Assembly (NCBI RefSeq): GCF_015070385.1
Contig: NZ_JADCSA010000004.1
Span: forward strand, 1 to 64,000
Direction of reading: 5' to 3'
Origin: Nocardioides malaquae
GTDB lineage: Bacteria; Actinomycetota; Actinomycetes; Propionibacteriales; Nocardioidaceae
Length of the DNA: 64,000 nucleotides
The first letter of the stretch is position 1. Each line of letters begins with the position of its first letter. Below are positions 1-8,482 of the stretch, piece after piece. The position numbers and the translations under genes were made by a program. The notes under the pieces were generated by a model that saw only the letters and a program-made list of their open reading frames with translations, had not been told where the DNA came from and searched no databases.

Positions 1-1
1 C

Positions 2-163
2 GCGAGGCCTTCATTAGGTCAGGTTGCTTGGTCGCTCCTGATCCTTGAAGGCCTCGTGCTCTATCCAGCCCTCGCCACGCCGTCGGTGACCGACGCCTCA
101 ACCACGCTCAACTGGGAAGAGCCTGAATCACCCCACCTGGCGACCATTTCGGTTGGTGCGTGA
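2..163 (+). pseudogene. possible 3' end of an unrecognised ORF cut by the window edge
   Basis: A frame is open from base 2 to a TGA at 161-163, about 53 codons, with no start inside the window. It ends in WEEPESPHLATISVGA. Base composition is lower in GC than the neighbours, which fits a mobile-element or foreign remnant, but I recognise no family. Bases 3-13 and 46-56 form a perfect 11-bp inverted repeat within it. A chance open frame remains possible. Confidence 0.25.
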
Positions 164-183
164 CGGCCCCCGAGAGTCGAGCC

Positions 184-396
184 TCAGTCGTCGTTGGGCA
201 TCAGGATCCAGAGCACGGGGTAGACGAGCAGCTGGCTGCCCGGCAGCACCATGAGCAGCAGCACGAAGAGCAGCCGGGCCATCCACGGACCGAGGCCGAA
301 GCGGCGGCCGAGGCCGGCGCAGACGCCGGCGACGACGCGGTCCTGGCGGGGCCGGGAGAGGCCTCGGTGGGCGAAGCTGGAGCGGACGTCAGACAT
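184..396 (-). CDS. PspC domain membrane protein
   Basis: A 70-residue protein consisting almost entirely of a PspC domain: a basic N-terminus, the signature GVCAGLGRRFGL at about residues 24-35, and one hydrophobic segment at about 40-66 ending MPNDD. PspC proteins are inner-membrane partners of the phage-shock or envelope-stress response. In actinobacteria small stand-alone copies are common and their role is mostly unproven. The ATG at 396 is preceded by a GGAGGA-type ribosome site, so the start is well supported. It is single-domain and not obviously in an operon with the next genes. Confidence 0.85.
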   Translation of the reverse strand: MSDVRSSFAHRGLSRPRQDRVVAGVCAGLGRRFGLGPWMARLLFVLLLMVLPGSQLLVYPVLWILMPNDD

Positions 397-532
397 GGTT
401 CCTCCGGTGAATCGGTTGTCCTTCCAGCCTGCCGGGTGCGTGGGTCGCGGACCATCGGGGCCGTCCCTGACCCTCCCCCGGGATCCACCTCAGCTGCCAC
501 CCCAGCAGAGCCCCGACCGCGGCTCCGGCGGC

Positions 533-901
533 TCACCCCAGGGCCGCTCCCCCGAAGACGGCCAGGCATCCCAGGCCGACGGTGCCCGCACCGATCAGGA
601 TCCCCGCGGCCGCGACCCTCACCCGCTGCACCGAGCGACCCAGCACCAGCGCAACACCCAACGGCACCGCGCAGATCAGGCAGGAGACGACCACGTCGCG
701 CACGGTGGTCGGGTGGTCGACCTGCTGCCCGAACTGCATGGGCGGCATCGCGAAGACGATCCCGAGCGCAGTCGACACCAGGCCCGCAAGGAAGCCGGCG
801 CCCACGGCAACCAGCGTCGCGACCACCGCCCCGGCCGTGGCGAGGGCGTCGGGGCGTACACCGGGACGGCTGGACCCAACCTCCGGGGCGGCGTCGATCA
901 C
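533..901 (-). CDS. small integral membrane protein of unknown function
   Basis: A 122-residue hydrophobic protein with about three membrane segments (roughly residues 19-47, 70-88 and 95-120) joined by a short loop containing QFGQQVDHPTTVRD. I do not recognise a family. The GTG start overlaps the stop of the upstream gene by four bases (GTGA, 898-901), so the two are translationally coupled and probably act together at the membrane. Confidence 0.7.
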   Translation of the reverse strand: MIDAAPEVGSSRPGVRPDALATAGAVVATLVAVGAGFLAGLVSTALGIVFAMPPMQFGQQVDHPTTVRDVVVSCLICAVPLGVALVLGRSVQRVRVAAAGILIGAGTVGLGCLAVFGGAALG

Positions 902-1263
902 TCGGCGGACTTCTCCTGCAGCAGGGCCAGCACCTCGCTGCGCAGGCGCCGCACCTCGGCGCGCAGGGTGGTGCCGACCTCAACGTGCTGCGCCTCGTCG
1001 ATGCCCAGGGCGTACTGGGCGTAGGCGGCATGGCACGACTCCCGGAAGACCGCGTCCTCGTAGTCGGAGACCAGCCGCAGCATCGTGCCGGGCTCACCGG
1101 CGCTGTGGGTGGCGGGCGGGGCCCACCGCGCGACGCGGTCAGCCAGCTGCTCCTCCAGGTCGGCCTGGGCACCCCGGTGGCCCACGTGCTGTCCCCAGAT
1201 CCACCCGAGCACGCCGCAGAGCAGGCAGAAGAAGACGACGAGCACGACGATGTCGGGGGCCAT
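898..1263 (-). CDS. membrane-anchored protein with C-terminal helical region
   Basis: A 121-residue protein with one N-terminal membrane segment (about residues 5-24) and a charged, mostly helical remainder. Its last 30 residues (LRAEVRRLRSEVLALLQEK) look like a short coiled coil. No family recognised. The reading frame runs further upstream, but that would cross the divergent gene at 1379. I choose the ATG at 1263 because TACTCT lies six bases before it, a leaderless-type promoter. It overlaps the next gene by four bases. Confidence 0.7.
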   Translation of the reverse strand: MAPDIVVLVVFFCLLCGVLGWIWGQHVGHRGAQADLEEQLADRVARWAPPATHSAGEPGTMLRLVSDYEDAVFRESCHAAYAQYALGIDEAQHVEVGTTLRAEVRRLRSEVLALLQEKSAE

Positions 1264-1269
1264 GAGGCG

Positions 1270-1275
1270 AGAGTA
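1270..1275 (-). promoter_or_regulatory. -10 element of a leaderless promoter
   Basis: TACTCT on the minus strand, six bases before the ATG at 1263. The expected transcription start coincides with the start codon. Confidence 0.5.
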
Positions 1276-1365
1276 GAGCCGGCCGGCAGGGTCCGGCCCT
1301 ACTTTCACGCGATCCTCACAGCCGCGAGCACCTCCCGACGCTCCCGACGACTCCCGGGTCCGCGC

Positions 1366-1371
1366 TAGCCT
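1366..1371 (+). promoter_or_regulatory. -10 element of a leaderless promoter
   Basis: TAGCCT, seven bases before the ATG at 1379. No ribosome site is present between them. Confidence 0.5.
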
Positions 1372-1378
1372 CACCCCC

Positions 1379-1897
1379 ATGCAGATCGCACTCGGAGACC
1401 ACGCCCCCACCGTCCACGAGACCGCCTGGGTCGCGCCCAACGCCACCCTCGTCGGGCAGGTCCACCTCGCCGAGGGGTCCTCGGTCTTCTACGGCGCGGT
1501 GCTGCGCGCCGACAACGAGCCGATCACCGTCGGGCCGCGCTCCAACGTGCAGGACAACTGCGTCTTCCACGTCGACCGGGGCAAGCCGCTCACCCTCGGT
1601 GAGGGCGTCTCGGTCGGCCACGGTGCCGTCATCCACGGCGCCACGGTCGGCAACCACGTGCTGGTCGGGATGAGCGCCACGATCATGAACGAGGCCGTCA
1701 TCGGCGACGAGGTGCTGATCGCCGCGGGCGCCCTGGTCACCGAGGGCATGGAGGTGCCGCCGCGTACGTTGGTGGCCGGCGTCCCCGCGAAGGTGCGGCG
1801 CGAGCTCACCGACGAGGAGGTCGCCCGGCTGCACCGCAACGCAGAGATCTACGAGGCGCACCGCGACCTGCACCGCGAGGGCCACGTCGTCGAGTGA
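1379..1897 (+). CDS. gamma-carbonic anhydrase family protein (left-handed beta-helix)
   Basis: A 172-residue hexapeptide-repeat protein of the gamma-carbonic anhydrase/YrdA group. The chain shows repeated short turns typical of the left-handed beta-helix from about residue 15 to 145. It keeps the metal-ligand pattern seen in the family: a His in NCVFHVD and two in SVGHGAVIHG. The family binds zinc or iron as a trimer with ligands shared between subunits; many members show little CO2 hydration activity. An acidic helix at the C-terminus is also typical. The gene is monocistronic and has a leaderless promoter. Confidence 0.88.
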   Translation: MQIALGDHAPTVHETAWVAPNATLVGQVHLAEGSSVFYGAVLRADNEPITVGPRSNVQDNCVFHVDRGKPLTLGEGVSVGHGAVIHGATVGNHVLVGMSATIMNEAVIGDEVLIAAGALVTEGMEVPPRTLVAGVPAKVRRELTDEEVARLHRNAEIYEAHRDLHREGHVVE

Positions 1898-1954
1898 CAC
1901 CGGTCGAGTGACCCCTGTCGGGTGAACCCGGGACCCTGACTCAGGCCCGCGGCC

Positions 1955-3052
1955 TCAGAGCAGGGGCTGGGCGAGGGTGTGGCGACCGGCCGGGGCGGAC
2001 TCGGCCTCCACCTCGTCGCCGGTGTGCTCCAGCATCATCACGGCGATGTCGTCGGTCAGCTCGCCACGCAGGCTGTGGGCCCGCACGCGCTGCAGGATGA
2101 GGTCGAGAGCGGCGTCGACCGACCGGCCCACCACCTGCGGCCCGAGGATGCGCAGGTCGAGGAACTCGCCGTCGCGGTCACGCGCCTCGCTCACGCCGTC
2201 GGTGTAGACGAGCAGGCGGTCGCCGGGCTCCCAGGTGAACTCGTGCTGGCTGTAGCGCCAACCGAGCCCGAGTGGGAGGTCGGCGTCGGTCTCGATGAAC
2301 TCGCTCGTGCCGTCCGGGTGGATGAGCAGCGGCGGCGGGTGGCCGGCGTTGATCATGCGCGGTCGACCCGTCTCGGTGCTGTCGATCAGCACCGCCGTCA
2401 CGAACTCCTCCTCGTCGAAGAAGGAGGCGAGGTAGGCGTTCATCTCCTCAGCCACGTCCACGAGGTTCGGCTGGAGCGCCGCCGCCTGCCGGAAGGCCCG
2501 GATCACCCGGGCGGCTTGCTCGACGGCCTGGATGCCCTTGCCCCTGACGTCACCGAGGAGGAAGCGGGTGTGGGTGGCTGAGTTGTAGCAGTCGTAGAGG
2601 TCGCCGCCCATGACGGTGTCGACCGCCGCGGACTGGTAGCGGACCGCGACATCGGTGCTGCGCACGTGCCGCGGCACGACCGGCAGCACGGCCCGCTGGG
2701 CCACGTCGGCCAGCACCGTGAGGCGGGTCAGCCGCAGCTCCTGCCGGGTGCGGACGGACGCGACCACGACGCTCGCCCCACTGATCAGCGCGACGTCGAG
2801 CACCCGGACGAGGTGCTGGGCGGTGCTGGCGTCGCCGTTCCACAAGCCGGAGACGACGGCCAACGCCACCGCCACCGCGGCCACGAGTCCGGTCTGCCGG
2901 GGGCCAAGGGCGACGCAGGCGGCGACGGGGCCCAGGGCGTACAGCGGGGACAGGGCGATCACGGCACCCGGGGTGAGCACGTCCATCACCACGAGGACGA
3001 GGAGCACGACGGCGGCCACGCCGCCCGCTGCTCTTCGATTCTTCTTGTCCAC
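1955..3052 (-). CDS. membrane-bound PP2C-type (SpoIIE) serine phosphatase
   Basis: A 365-residue protein. Residues about 10-115 form four membrane segments and residues about 135-345 form a SpoIIE/RsbU-type PPM phosphatase domain. Metal-binding motifs are visible: MGGDLYDCY, LLGDVRGKG, DRLLVYTDGVSEARD and ELTDDIAVMML. Such enzymes dephosphorylate anti-sigma-factor antagonists and so activate alternative sigma factors through partner switching; no partner gene is nearby. There is no sensory domain besides the membrane region. The GTG start at 3052 follows an AGGAG-type ribosome site. It appears monocistronic. Confidence 0.88.
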   Translation of the reverse strand: MDKKNRRAAGGVAAVVLLVLVVMDVLTPGAVIALSPLYALGPVAACVALGPRQTGLVAAVAVALAVVSGLWNGDASTAQHLVRVLDVALISGASVVVASVRTRQELRLTRLTVLADVAQRAVLPVVPRHVRSTDVAVRYQSAAVDTVMGGDLYDCYNSATHTRFLLGDVRGKGIQAVEQAARVIRAFRQAAALQPNLVDVAEEMNAYLASFFDEEEFVTAVLIDSTETGRPRMINAGHPPPLLIHPDGTSEFIETDADLPLGLGWRYSQHEFTWEPGDRLLVYTDGVSEARDRDGEFLDLRILGPQVVGRSVDAALDLILQRVRAHSLRGELTDDIAVMMLEHTGDEVEAESAPAGRHTLAQPLL

Positions 3053-3158
3053 TCCTGTGCCCTTTCACTCCGACGAGTGATGCCAGCACCCGGATGTGTC
3101 ACGAGTCTAACGCACGTTCGGTGAGAGGAACCATCCTCGAGTGACGCATCGTGCGAGG

Positions 3159-4601
3159 TCAGGACGCATTTTGCTCCACGTCGCTCGGCGTCCGCCCCCG
3201 CGTCGCGGCGAGCAGCAGCAGCACTCCGATGACCGCCGAGACGAGCGACGCCCCGATGATGCCGACCTTGGCGGCGTCGGTCAGCGCCGCGGCTCCCGGG
3301 AAGGAGAGTCCGGCGATGAAGATCGACACGGTGAACCCGATGCCGGCCACGGAGCCGAGGCCGACCAGCATCGGCCACGTCGTGCCCTCGGGCAGGCGTC
3401 CGGCGCCCGTCCTGACGGCCGCCCAGGTGAAGAGCACGATGCCGAGCGGCTTGCCGACGACCAGACCGACGATGATGCCGAGCCCCACCGGCGCGGTGAC
3501 CGCCTCGGTGACGGCGTCACGCGTGAGCGGCACCCCCGCGTTGGCCAGCGCGAAGAGCGGCAGCACGACGAAGGACGACAACGGGTGCAGTCGGGCCTGC
3601 AACCACTCGACCATCGGCACCGACTCGCTGAGCAGGAACCGCAGTCGGCTGATCTCCTCGGGGTCCAGGCGCCGGTCGGCCAGTGCCTCCTGGGCGTACG
3701 CCCGGGCGACGCGCTCACGCACCAACGGCACCGCAGGCGTCAGGAGGCCGAGGGCCACCCCGGCGAGCGTGGCGTGCACCCCCGAGGCGAGCAGTGCCGT
3801 CCAGACGACGAGCCCGAGCCCGACGTAGACCCACCGCGACCAGACCCGGATGCGGCGCAGGGCGAAGACCAGGGCGACCCCCACGAGCGCCACGGTGAGC
3901 GCCACCAGGTCGAGCCGAGCGGTGTAGAAGACGGCGATGACGAGGATCGCGACGATGTCGTCGACCACAGCCAGGGTCAACAGGAAGAGTCGTGCCCCCG
4001 AGGGGATGCGACGCCCGAGCACGCCCAGGACGCCGACGGCAAAGGCGATGTCGGTGGCCATCGGGATGCCCCACCCGGCGGCGCCGTCGCCGCCGGCGTT
4101 GAGCAGGGCGTAGATCCCGGCTGGCACGAGGACGCCACCGAAGGCGGCGATCATCGGCAGGGCGGCGGCCTTCGGGTCTTTCAGGTCACCGTGCACCAGC
4201 TCGTGCTTGATCTCCATGCCGACGACGAAGAAGAAGATCGCCATCAGGGCGTCGTTGACCCAGTGGCCGAGGGTCTCGCGGATCTCCCACGGACCCAGGC
4301 TGATCGAGAAGTAGGTGTGCCAGAACTCGCCGTAGCTCTCGCCCCAGGGCGAGTTGACCCAGGCCAGGGCGATGACGGTGGCGACGAGCAGCATGATGGA
4401 GCCCGCGCTCTCGATGCGCAGGAAGTCCTGCACCGGCTTCGCGACGAGTCGTGCCAGCGGACGCTCGCTGCGGCTCCAGACCGGACCCTGGGTCCAGATC
4501 TCGTCGGTGGCACGGGGGTCACGCGGGGCGTCAGGGCCTGCAGGGCTCACGGGGGAAGTCTCCTCGGGGAAGGGGCAGTCGTCACCGCGACACCTCGTCA
4601 T
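3159..4601 (-). CDS. nhaA: Na+/H+ antiporter NhaA
   Basis: A 480-residue sodium/proton antiporter of the NhaA family, with about 12 membrane segments and the conserved paired aspartates in AVVDDIVAILVIAVFY. NhaA exchanges protons for sodium across the inner membrane and is used for pH and salt homeostasis. The N-terminus carries about 50 extra residues before the first helix, a common actinobacterial extension. The frame is open back to a GTG at 4643; I prefer the ATG at 4601 but neither has a clear ribosome site. It is divergent from the holin-like gene and monocistronic. Confidence 0.92.
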   Translation of the reverse strand: MTRCRGDDCPFPEETSPVSPAGPDAPRDPRATDEIWTQGPVWSRSERPLARLVAKPVQDFLRIESAGSIMLLVATVIALAWVNSPWGESYGEFWHTYFSISLGPWEIRETLGHWVNDALMAIFFFVVGMEIKHELVHGDLKDPKAAALPMIAAFGGVLVPAGIYALLNAGGDGAAGWGIPMATDIAFAVGVLGVLGRRIPSGARLFLLTLAVVDDIVAILVIAVFYTARLDLVALTVALVGVALVFALRRIRVWSRWVYVGLGLVVWTALLASGVHATLAGVALGLLTPAVPLVRERVARAYAQEALADRRLDPEEISRLRFLLSESVPMVEWLQARLHPLSSFVVLPLFALANAGVPLTRDAVTEAVTAPVGLGIIVGLVVGKPLGIVLFTWAAVRTGAGRLPEGTTWPMLVGLGSVAGIGFTVSIFIAGLSFPGAAALTDAAKVGIIGASLVSAVIGVLLLLAATRGRTPSDVEQNAS

Positions 4602-4681
4602 GGGTCGCGAGCCGACCAGACTTCCCGGCGCACCACCGACCACGCTACCAACAGCCCGTGCAGCCGCTCACCGGGGTTCTG

Positions 4682-4687
4682 TAGGGT
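4682..4687 (+). promoter_or_regulatory. -10 element of a leaderless promoter
   Basis: TAGGGT, six bases before the ATG at 4694. Confidence 0.5.
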
Positions 4688-4693
4688 GCGACC

Positions 4694-5116
4694 ATGGCAA
4701 ACGAACGGGCAACGGAGCGGGCGACCGCGCAGGTCAAGGACACCGAACCCACCATCGGGCGTCTGGTCAGCGACGCCAGCCGTGGCATCTCCACCCTGAT
4801 CAACAAGGAGATCGCGCTCGCCAAGTCGGAGCTCAAGGTCTCCGTCAAGGCGGGTGGCACCGGGCTCGGGCTCTTCGCCGGTGCAGCCTTCATGGCCCTG
4901 ATGTTCCTGATCCTGCTCTCGGTGACCATCGCCCACTTCATCCACTGGGGCGGCAGCGGGCTGGCCCTGCACTGGGCCTACCTGATCGTCACCGTCTTCT
5001 ACCTGCTCGTCGCCGGGGTGCTCGGCCTCGTCGGCTACAAGAAGGTCAAGAAGGTGAAGGCGCCCGAGCGCGCCATCCACCAGGCGCAGGAGACCTCCGC
5101 GCTCCTCAAGCGCTGA
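4694..5116 (+). CDS. phage holin-like membrane protein (Holin-X family)
   Basis: A 140-residue protein of the actinobacterial 'phage holin superfamily 6'/Holin-X type. An amphipathic helix containing STLINKEIALAKSELK at about residues 35-60 is followed by two membrane segments (about 60-85 and 96-120) and a basic tail. The name comes from sequence similarity to holins. In actinobacterial chromosomes these are ordinary envelope genes, not prophage markers, and their job is unknown. It is tail-to-tail with marP and separated from it by a small hairpin. Confidence 0.8.
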   Translation: MANERATERATAQVKDTEPTIGRLVSDASRGISTLINKEIALAKSELKVSVKAGGTGLGLFAGAAFMALMFLILLSVTIAHFIHWGGSGLALHWAYLIVTVFYLLVAGVLGLVGYKKVKKVKAPERAIHQAQETSALLKR

Positions 5117-5125
5117 CCCCCTGAC

Positions 5126-5142
5126 CGCGGGTTCAGCCCGCG
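5126..5142. terminator. small bidirectional hairpin
   Basis: CGCGGG (5126-5131) pairs with CCCGCG (5137-5142) around a TTCAG loop. The marP stop codon (complement of 5133-5135) sits inside the loop. It lies between two convergent genes. The stem is only six pairs, so this is a modest call. Confidence 0.4.
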
Positions 5143-6311
5143 CAGGTCCCCGTGTCGACCGCCGCGGTGGCGGTGGTGCCGATGGCGGCCGTCTCCGCCA
5201 CCTGCGCCGCGGTGAGCGCGTAGCCCGTCTGGTCGTCGGTGACGGACGCGGCGAAGACCACGCCGACGACCTCTCCGTCGGTGTTGACCACGGGGCCACC
5301 TGAGTTGCCCGGTCGCACCAGGGCGCGCAGCGAGAGCACCTCGCGGATCACCGTGCCCTCACCGTAGATGTCGGGCGAGCGGAGCCGCTGCTGCTGACGC
5401 ACCCGGCCCGACTGCACGTCGTAGGGCCCGTCCTGCGGGAAGCCGAGGACCGCCACCGCAGCGCGGGGCGGCACCTCCTCACGCACGAAGTCGAGGGTGG
5501 GCACACCCCGCGCCTCGACCGCCAGCACCGCCACGTCCAGGTCGGGGTCGTAGTGCACGACCCGCCCTCGCACGCGCTGCCCGTCCACCTCGACCTCCGG
5601 GGAGTCGACGCCCGCGACCACGTGGGCGTTGGTCATGACGCGGCCCGTGCCGTAGAGGAACCCGGTGCCCTCGACCCCGCGACCACAGTCGTTGGCCCCG
5701 ACGATCTTGACGACACTCTGCTGGGCGGCCTGCACGTCGGCGTCCTCACGCACCTTCGGGTCGCCCTCGGGCACCGCGACGATGCGCTCAGGGGCGAACG
5801 GCTCCAGGTAGCGGGGGAAGAACGTCGTGCCGACGACGGTGTTGAAGGCGTGCAGGGCCTCGGTCGCGCGGTCGGGCAGGACCCGGTCGACCTGCGCGAG
5901 CACGGCGGAGGAGCGTACGACCGGGGTCACCGTCGAGAGGCGGGACCCGGAGATCGCCACGCCCAGCACCCAGGCGACCACCAGCACGGCAGCGGCGCTG
6001 AGTGCGGCGCCACCCACCGCGTCGACCGCACGCACCGGCTGCCAGGTGATCCGATCACGGATGCGGGCCCCGAGCCACTGCAGCAGCGCCTGGCCGATCG
6101 AGGCCGTGAGGATGACGATGAGCAGCGCGCCCAGCGAGACGCCGAGAGAGGGTTGGGCGTTGCCCAGCGCGACCGGGGCGAGCCAGACGCCGAAGAATCC
6201 GCCGACCAGCAGGCCGGCGGTCGCGAAGGCGCCGGTGACGAAGCCCTGCCAGTAGCCCGAGAGGGCGTAGATGCAGGCCACGACGACCAGCACCCAGTCG
6301 AGGACGTTCAC
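5133..6311 (-). CDS. marP: MarP family periplasmic serine protease with CvpA membrane domain
   Basis: A 392-residue protein. Residues about 1-125 hold four membrane helices of the CvpA/colicin V production type; residues about 190-392 hold a trypsin-like protease. The catalytic triad is visible as His in TNAHVVAG, Asp in DPDLDVAVLAV and Ser in RPGNSGGPV. The M. tuberculosis orthologue, Rv3671c, is needed for acid resistance and processes peptidoglycan hydrolases in the periplasm. Two cysteines (NDCGRGVEG and the C-terminal TGTC) may form the activity-regulating disulfide seen in that family. Its ATG overlaps the NUDIX stop by four bases, making it last in a four-gene operon. Confidence 0.92.
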   Translation of the reverse strand: MNVLDWVLVVVACIYALSGYWQGFVTGAFATAGLLVGGFFGVWLAPVALGNAQPSLGVSLGALLIVILTASIGQALLQWLGARIRDRITWQPVRAVDAVGGAALSAAAVLVVAWVLGVAISGSRLSTVTPVVRSSAVLAQVDRVLPDRATEALHAFNTVVGTTFFPRYLEPFAPERIVAVPEGDPKVREDADVQAAQQSVVKIVGANDCGRGVEGTGFLYGTGRVMTNAHVVAGVDSPEVEVDGQRVRGRVVHYDPDLDVAVLAVEARGVPTLDFVREEVPPRAAVAVLGFPQDGPYDVQSGRVRQQQRLRSPDIYGEGTVIREVLSLRALVRPGNSGGPVVNTDGEVVGVVFAASVTDDQTGYALTAAQVAETAAIGTTATAAVDTGTCAG

Positions 6312-7054
6312 TGACTCTGCTCCCGGAAGTTGGTGTTGGGGGCGAGGTCGGCCTGCCCGGGAGCATTACCCTGCAACATGATCGGCGGCAGGTCGCGGAC
6401 CTTGGACTTGTCCCACGCCGTCGTCCACCCGATGTGGTCGAAGAGACGGGCGATGATCCCGGCGGTGAAGCCCCACAGGATCACTCCCTTGTCGGAGCCG
6501 ATGCTGAACCCGGGGCCCACCCAGCCCGACGGGTGACGCACGTTGAAGCGGTGCTGCGGGTCGAGCAGCTCACTGATGCGTTCGTGGTGGATCTCGTGCA
6601 CCTCGTCGGGGCTCGCGACGTGGACCATGCCGCGGTCGCGCCAGTAACCCAGCACCGGGGTGACTGCGTAGTTGGCCGGCGGCAGCCACAGCTCCGGCAG
6701 CTGGCCGAAGACCTCGATCTCGTCGCTGCGCAGCCCGATCTCCTCCCACGCCTCCCGCAGCGCGGCCTCCACCGGGGTCTCACCGGGGTCGATGCCGCCG
6801 CCGGGGAAGGAGACCTGCCCGGGCTGCGTACGCATGTGGTGGGCGCGCTCGGTCAGCAGCACCTCGGGCTCGCCGGTCTCGGACTCCGCGAAGAGCATCA
6901 GCACGGCGCCCCGTCGTGGCTCGCTGCCGGGCGGGGGCACGAACCGGGTCAGCTCGTCGGCGGTGATGGTGCGGGCGCCCTCGATGACGGGCTGGAGCCA
7001 CGCGGGCAGGTCGCCGAAGTCGCGCTCGGCGAGCGCCTGACGATCGTCGCTCAC
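6308..7054 (-). CDS. NUDIX hydrolase, CoA pyrophosphatase type
   Basis: A 248-residue NUDIX enzyme. The NUDIX box is intact (GIDPGETP, then REAWEEIGL), preceded by TQPGQVSFPGG, the signature of the coenzyme A pyrophosphatase (NudL/UPF0035) subgroup. It likely cleaves the diphosphate of CoA or its derivatives to phosphopantetheine and 3',5'-ADP. The GTG start at 7054 overlaps the upstream stop as GTGA. The longer open frame upstream runs through the TlpA-like gene and is not real. The operon order matches Rv3674c-Rv3671c of M. tuberculosis. Confidence 0.9.
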   Translation of the reverse strand: MSDDRQALAERDFGDLPAWLQPVIEGARTITADELTRFVPPPGSEPRRGAVLMLFAESETGEPEVLLTERAHHMRTQPGQVSFPGGGIDPGETPVEAALREAWEEIGLRSDEIEVFGQLPELWLPPANYAVTPVLGYWRDRGMVHVASPDEVHEIHHERISELLDPQHRFNVRHPSGWVGPGFSIGSDKGVILWGFTAGIIARLFDHIGWTTAWDKSKVRDLPPIMLQGNAPGQADLAPNTNFREQSQ

Positions 7055-7623
7055 GTGACCTCCACGTCGAGGTGCTCGGCGACCAGCTGCTCCAGGTCGT
7101 CGACGGACTCGACGACCTTGAACTCCCAGGCGACGACCTGGCCCTCCGCGTCCACGAAGAGCAGGAACGGCAACGACGGCACCCGAGGCATCGGCGCCTC
7201 CGCGATCTGCCCCTCGAAGTCGGTGTGGAGGGGATAGGTCACGCCGGTCTCCTCGGCGAGCGCCTTGGCCCCCTTGGGCCCGTCGACCTGGTTGTCCTGG
7301 AAGTCGACGCCGATCATCTGGACCTCGCTGCCGTGCTCCTGGTGGAACTCCTCCAGCAGCGGCATCTCCTTGCGGCACGGGGTGCACCAGGAGGCCCACA
7401 GGTTGATGACCGCGGGCCCCTCCAGCTCGGCCAGCTCGAGCTCAGGTCCACCGTCGAAGCTCGCGAGGGTCAGGTCGGGAAGGTCGACCGGCAAGGTCCG
7501 CGCCGGCGTCCCGCCGCCCTCGTCGCCGGTGCACCCGACCAGCGCCAGCAGCGCGCCGACGAGCAGCGCCGCGACGGACGTACGCCCTCGCGTGCGCGCC
7601 CCCGCCCTCACGCGGGCGCTCAC
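7051..7623 (-). CDS. TlpA-like thiol-disulfide lipoprotein
   Basis: A 190-residue thioredoxin-fold protein exported as a lipoprotein. The N-terminus has basic residues, a hydrophobic stretch and a lipobox at LALVGC (about residue 24). The redox motif is WCTPC in [14 protein letters not shown], followed by the TlpA/ResA-type fold and the cis-Pro segment [14 protein letters not shown]. It probably reduces or isomerises disulfides outside the membrane, and its neighbour MarP carries such cysteines. The GTG start at 7623 overlaps the nth stop by four bases. It corresponds to Rv3673c. Confidence 0.88.
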   Translation of the reverse strand: MSARVRAGARTRGRTSVAALLVGALLALVGCTGDEGGGTPARTLPVDLPDLTLASFDGGPELELAELEGPAVINLWASWCTPCRKEMPLLEEFHQEHGSEVQMIGVDFQDNQVDGPKGAKALAEETGVTYPLHTDFEGQIAEAPMPRVPSLPFLLFVDAEGQVVAWEFKVVESVDDLEQLVAEHLDVEVT

Positions 7624-8336
7624 GCCGGACCCTGGGTGCGCACGAGCTTCTCCGCCTCGACCGGGTCGGTCGGCCCCGCGCCGTAGGAGGGGCACCAGCG
7701 CGCCACCGGGCAGGCGCCGCAGGCGGGCTTCTTGGCGTGGCAGCGGCGGCGGCCGTGCCAGATGACGTGGTGCGACAGCATCGTCCAGTCCTTCTTGGGG
7801 AAGAGCGCACCGACGGCGTGCTCCACCTTGACCGGATCGGTCTCCTCGGTCCACCCGAAGCGGCGCACCAGTCGGCCGAAGTGGGTGTCGACGGTGATGC
7901 CGGGCACGTCGAAGGCGTTGCCGAGCACCACGTTGGCGGTCTTGCGGCCCACACCGGGCAGGGTCACCAGGTCGTCGAGCCGGCCGGGCACCTCGCCGTC
8001 GAACTTCTCGACGATCGCGGCACTCAGCTTGAGCAACGACGTGGTCTTCTGTCGGAAGAAGCCGAGCGGGCCGACCAGCTGCTCGAGGTGCTCGCGCGGC
8101 GCGGCGGCCATCGCGCGGGCGTCCGGGTAGGCGGCGAAGAGGGCCGGGCGAGCGGCATTGACGCGGCGGTCGGTGGTCTGCGCCGACAGCACCGTGACGA
8201 CCAGCAGCTGGAAGGGGTCGTCGAAGTCCAGCTCGCAGTGGGCCTCGGGGTAGGTCTCGGCCAGCACCCGGTTGACCTTGCGCGCCCGGCGCACGAGCGA
8301 CGTGTCGGGCGGAGCTACGGAGGACGGTGCAGGCAC
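7620..8336 (-). CDS. nth: endonuclease III, DNA glycosylase/AP lyase
   Basis: A 238-residue base-excision repair enzyme that removes oxidised pyrimidines. The helix-hairpin-helix [14 protein letters not shown] carries the catalytic Lys, followed by the catalytic Asp in [10 protein letters not shown]. The [4Fe-4S] cluster cysteines follow the C-X6-C-X2-C-X5-C spacing ([17 protein letters not shown]). Length is normal for the family. It heads the nth-tlpA-NUDIX-marP operon. The GTG start at 8336 has TAGGCT six bases upstream, a leaderless promoter. Confidence 0.95.
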   Translation of the reverse strand: MPAPSSVAPPDTSLVRRARKVNRVLAETYPEAHCELDFDDPFQLLVVTVLSAQTTDRRVNAARPALFAAYPDARAMAAAPREHLEQLVGPLGFFRQKTTSLLKLSAAIVEKFDGEVPGRLDDLVTLPGVGRKTANVVLGNAFDVPGITVDTHFGRLVRRFGWTEETDPVKVEHAVGALFPKKDWTMLSHHVIWHGRRRCHAKKPACGACPVARWCPSYGAGPTDPVEAEKLVRTQGPA

Positions 8337-8342
8337 GGCGCC

Positions 8343-8348
8343 AGCCTA
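8343..8348 (-). promoter_or_regulatory. -10 element of the nth operon, leaderless
   Basis: TAGGCT on the minus strand, six bases before the GTG at 8336. Confidence 0.5.
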
Positions 8349-8413
8349 CGAGAGGGGTCCGACAGGGCCGTTGCGCCACCTCTGCGGCCGCGCATTTCAC
8401 CCCAATGTCGCCG

Positions 8414-8429
8414 TGTGAGGTATACCACT
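8414..8429. promoter_or_regulatory. putative Crp/GlxR operator upstream of crp
   Basis: TGTGAGGTATACCACT matches the actinobacterial Crp/GlxR consensus TGTGANNTANNTCACA at all but two of the 12 fixed positions. It ends four bases before the putative crp -10 (TAGGAT, 8433-8438), so bound protein would cover the -35 region. The simplest reading is autorepression. Confidence 0.6.
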
Positions 8430-8432
8430 GGT

Positions 8433-8438
8433 TAGGAT
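8433..8438 (+). promoter_or_regulatory. putative -10 element of crp
   Basis: TAGGAT fits TANNNT and lies 45 bases before the GTG start, leaving a leader of about 38 bases with a GGAGGA ribosome site at 8474-8479. Confidence 0.45.
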
Positions 8439-8482
8439 TGGCACGGCCCCGGGACCGGGACGCCGCAACGACTGGAGGATCC

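Noticed and set aside
160-1368. 402-residue open frame on the plus strand
   Set aside because: Arg/Pro/Gly/Ala-rich shadow of the PspC and membrane-protein genes on the other strand; no start signal and no family.
3141-4799. 552-residue plus-strand open frame
   Set aside because: Runs antisense to nhaA, which has clear family motifs; composition is typical of antisense frames in high-GC DNA.
4694-5116. Holin-like gene as a sign of a prophage
   Set aside because: This family is common in actinobacterial chromosomes as an envelope protein; no other phage genes are near.
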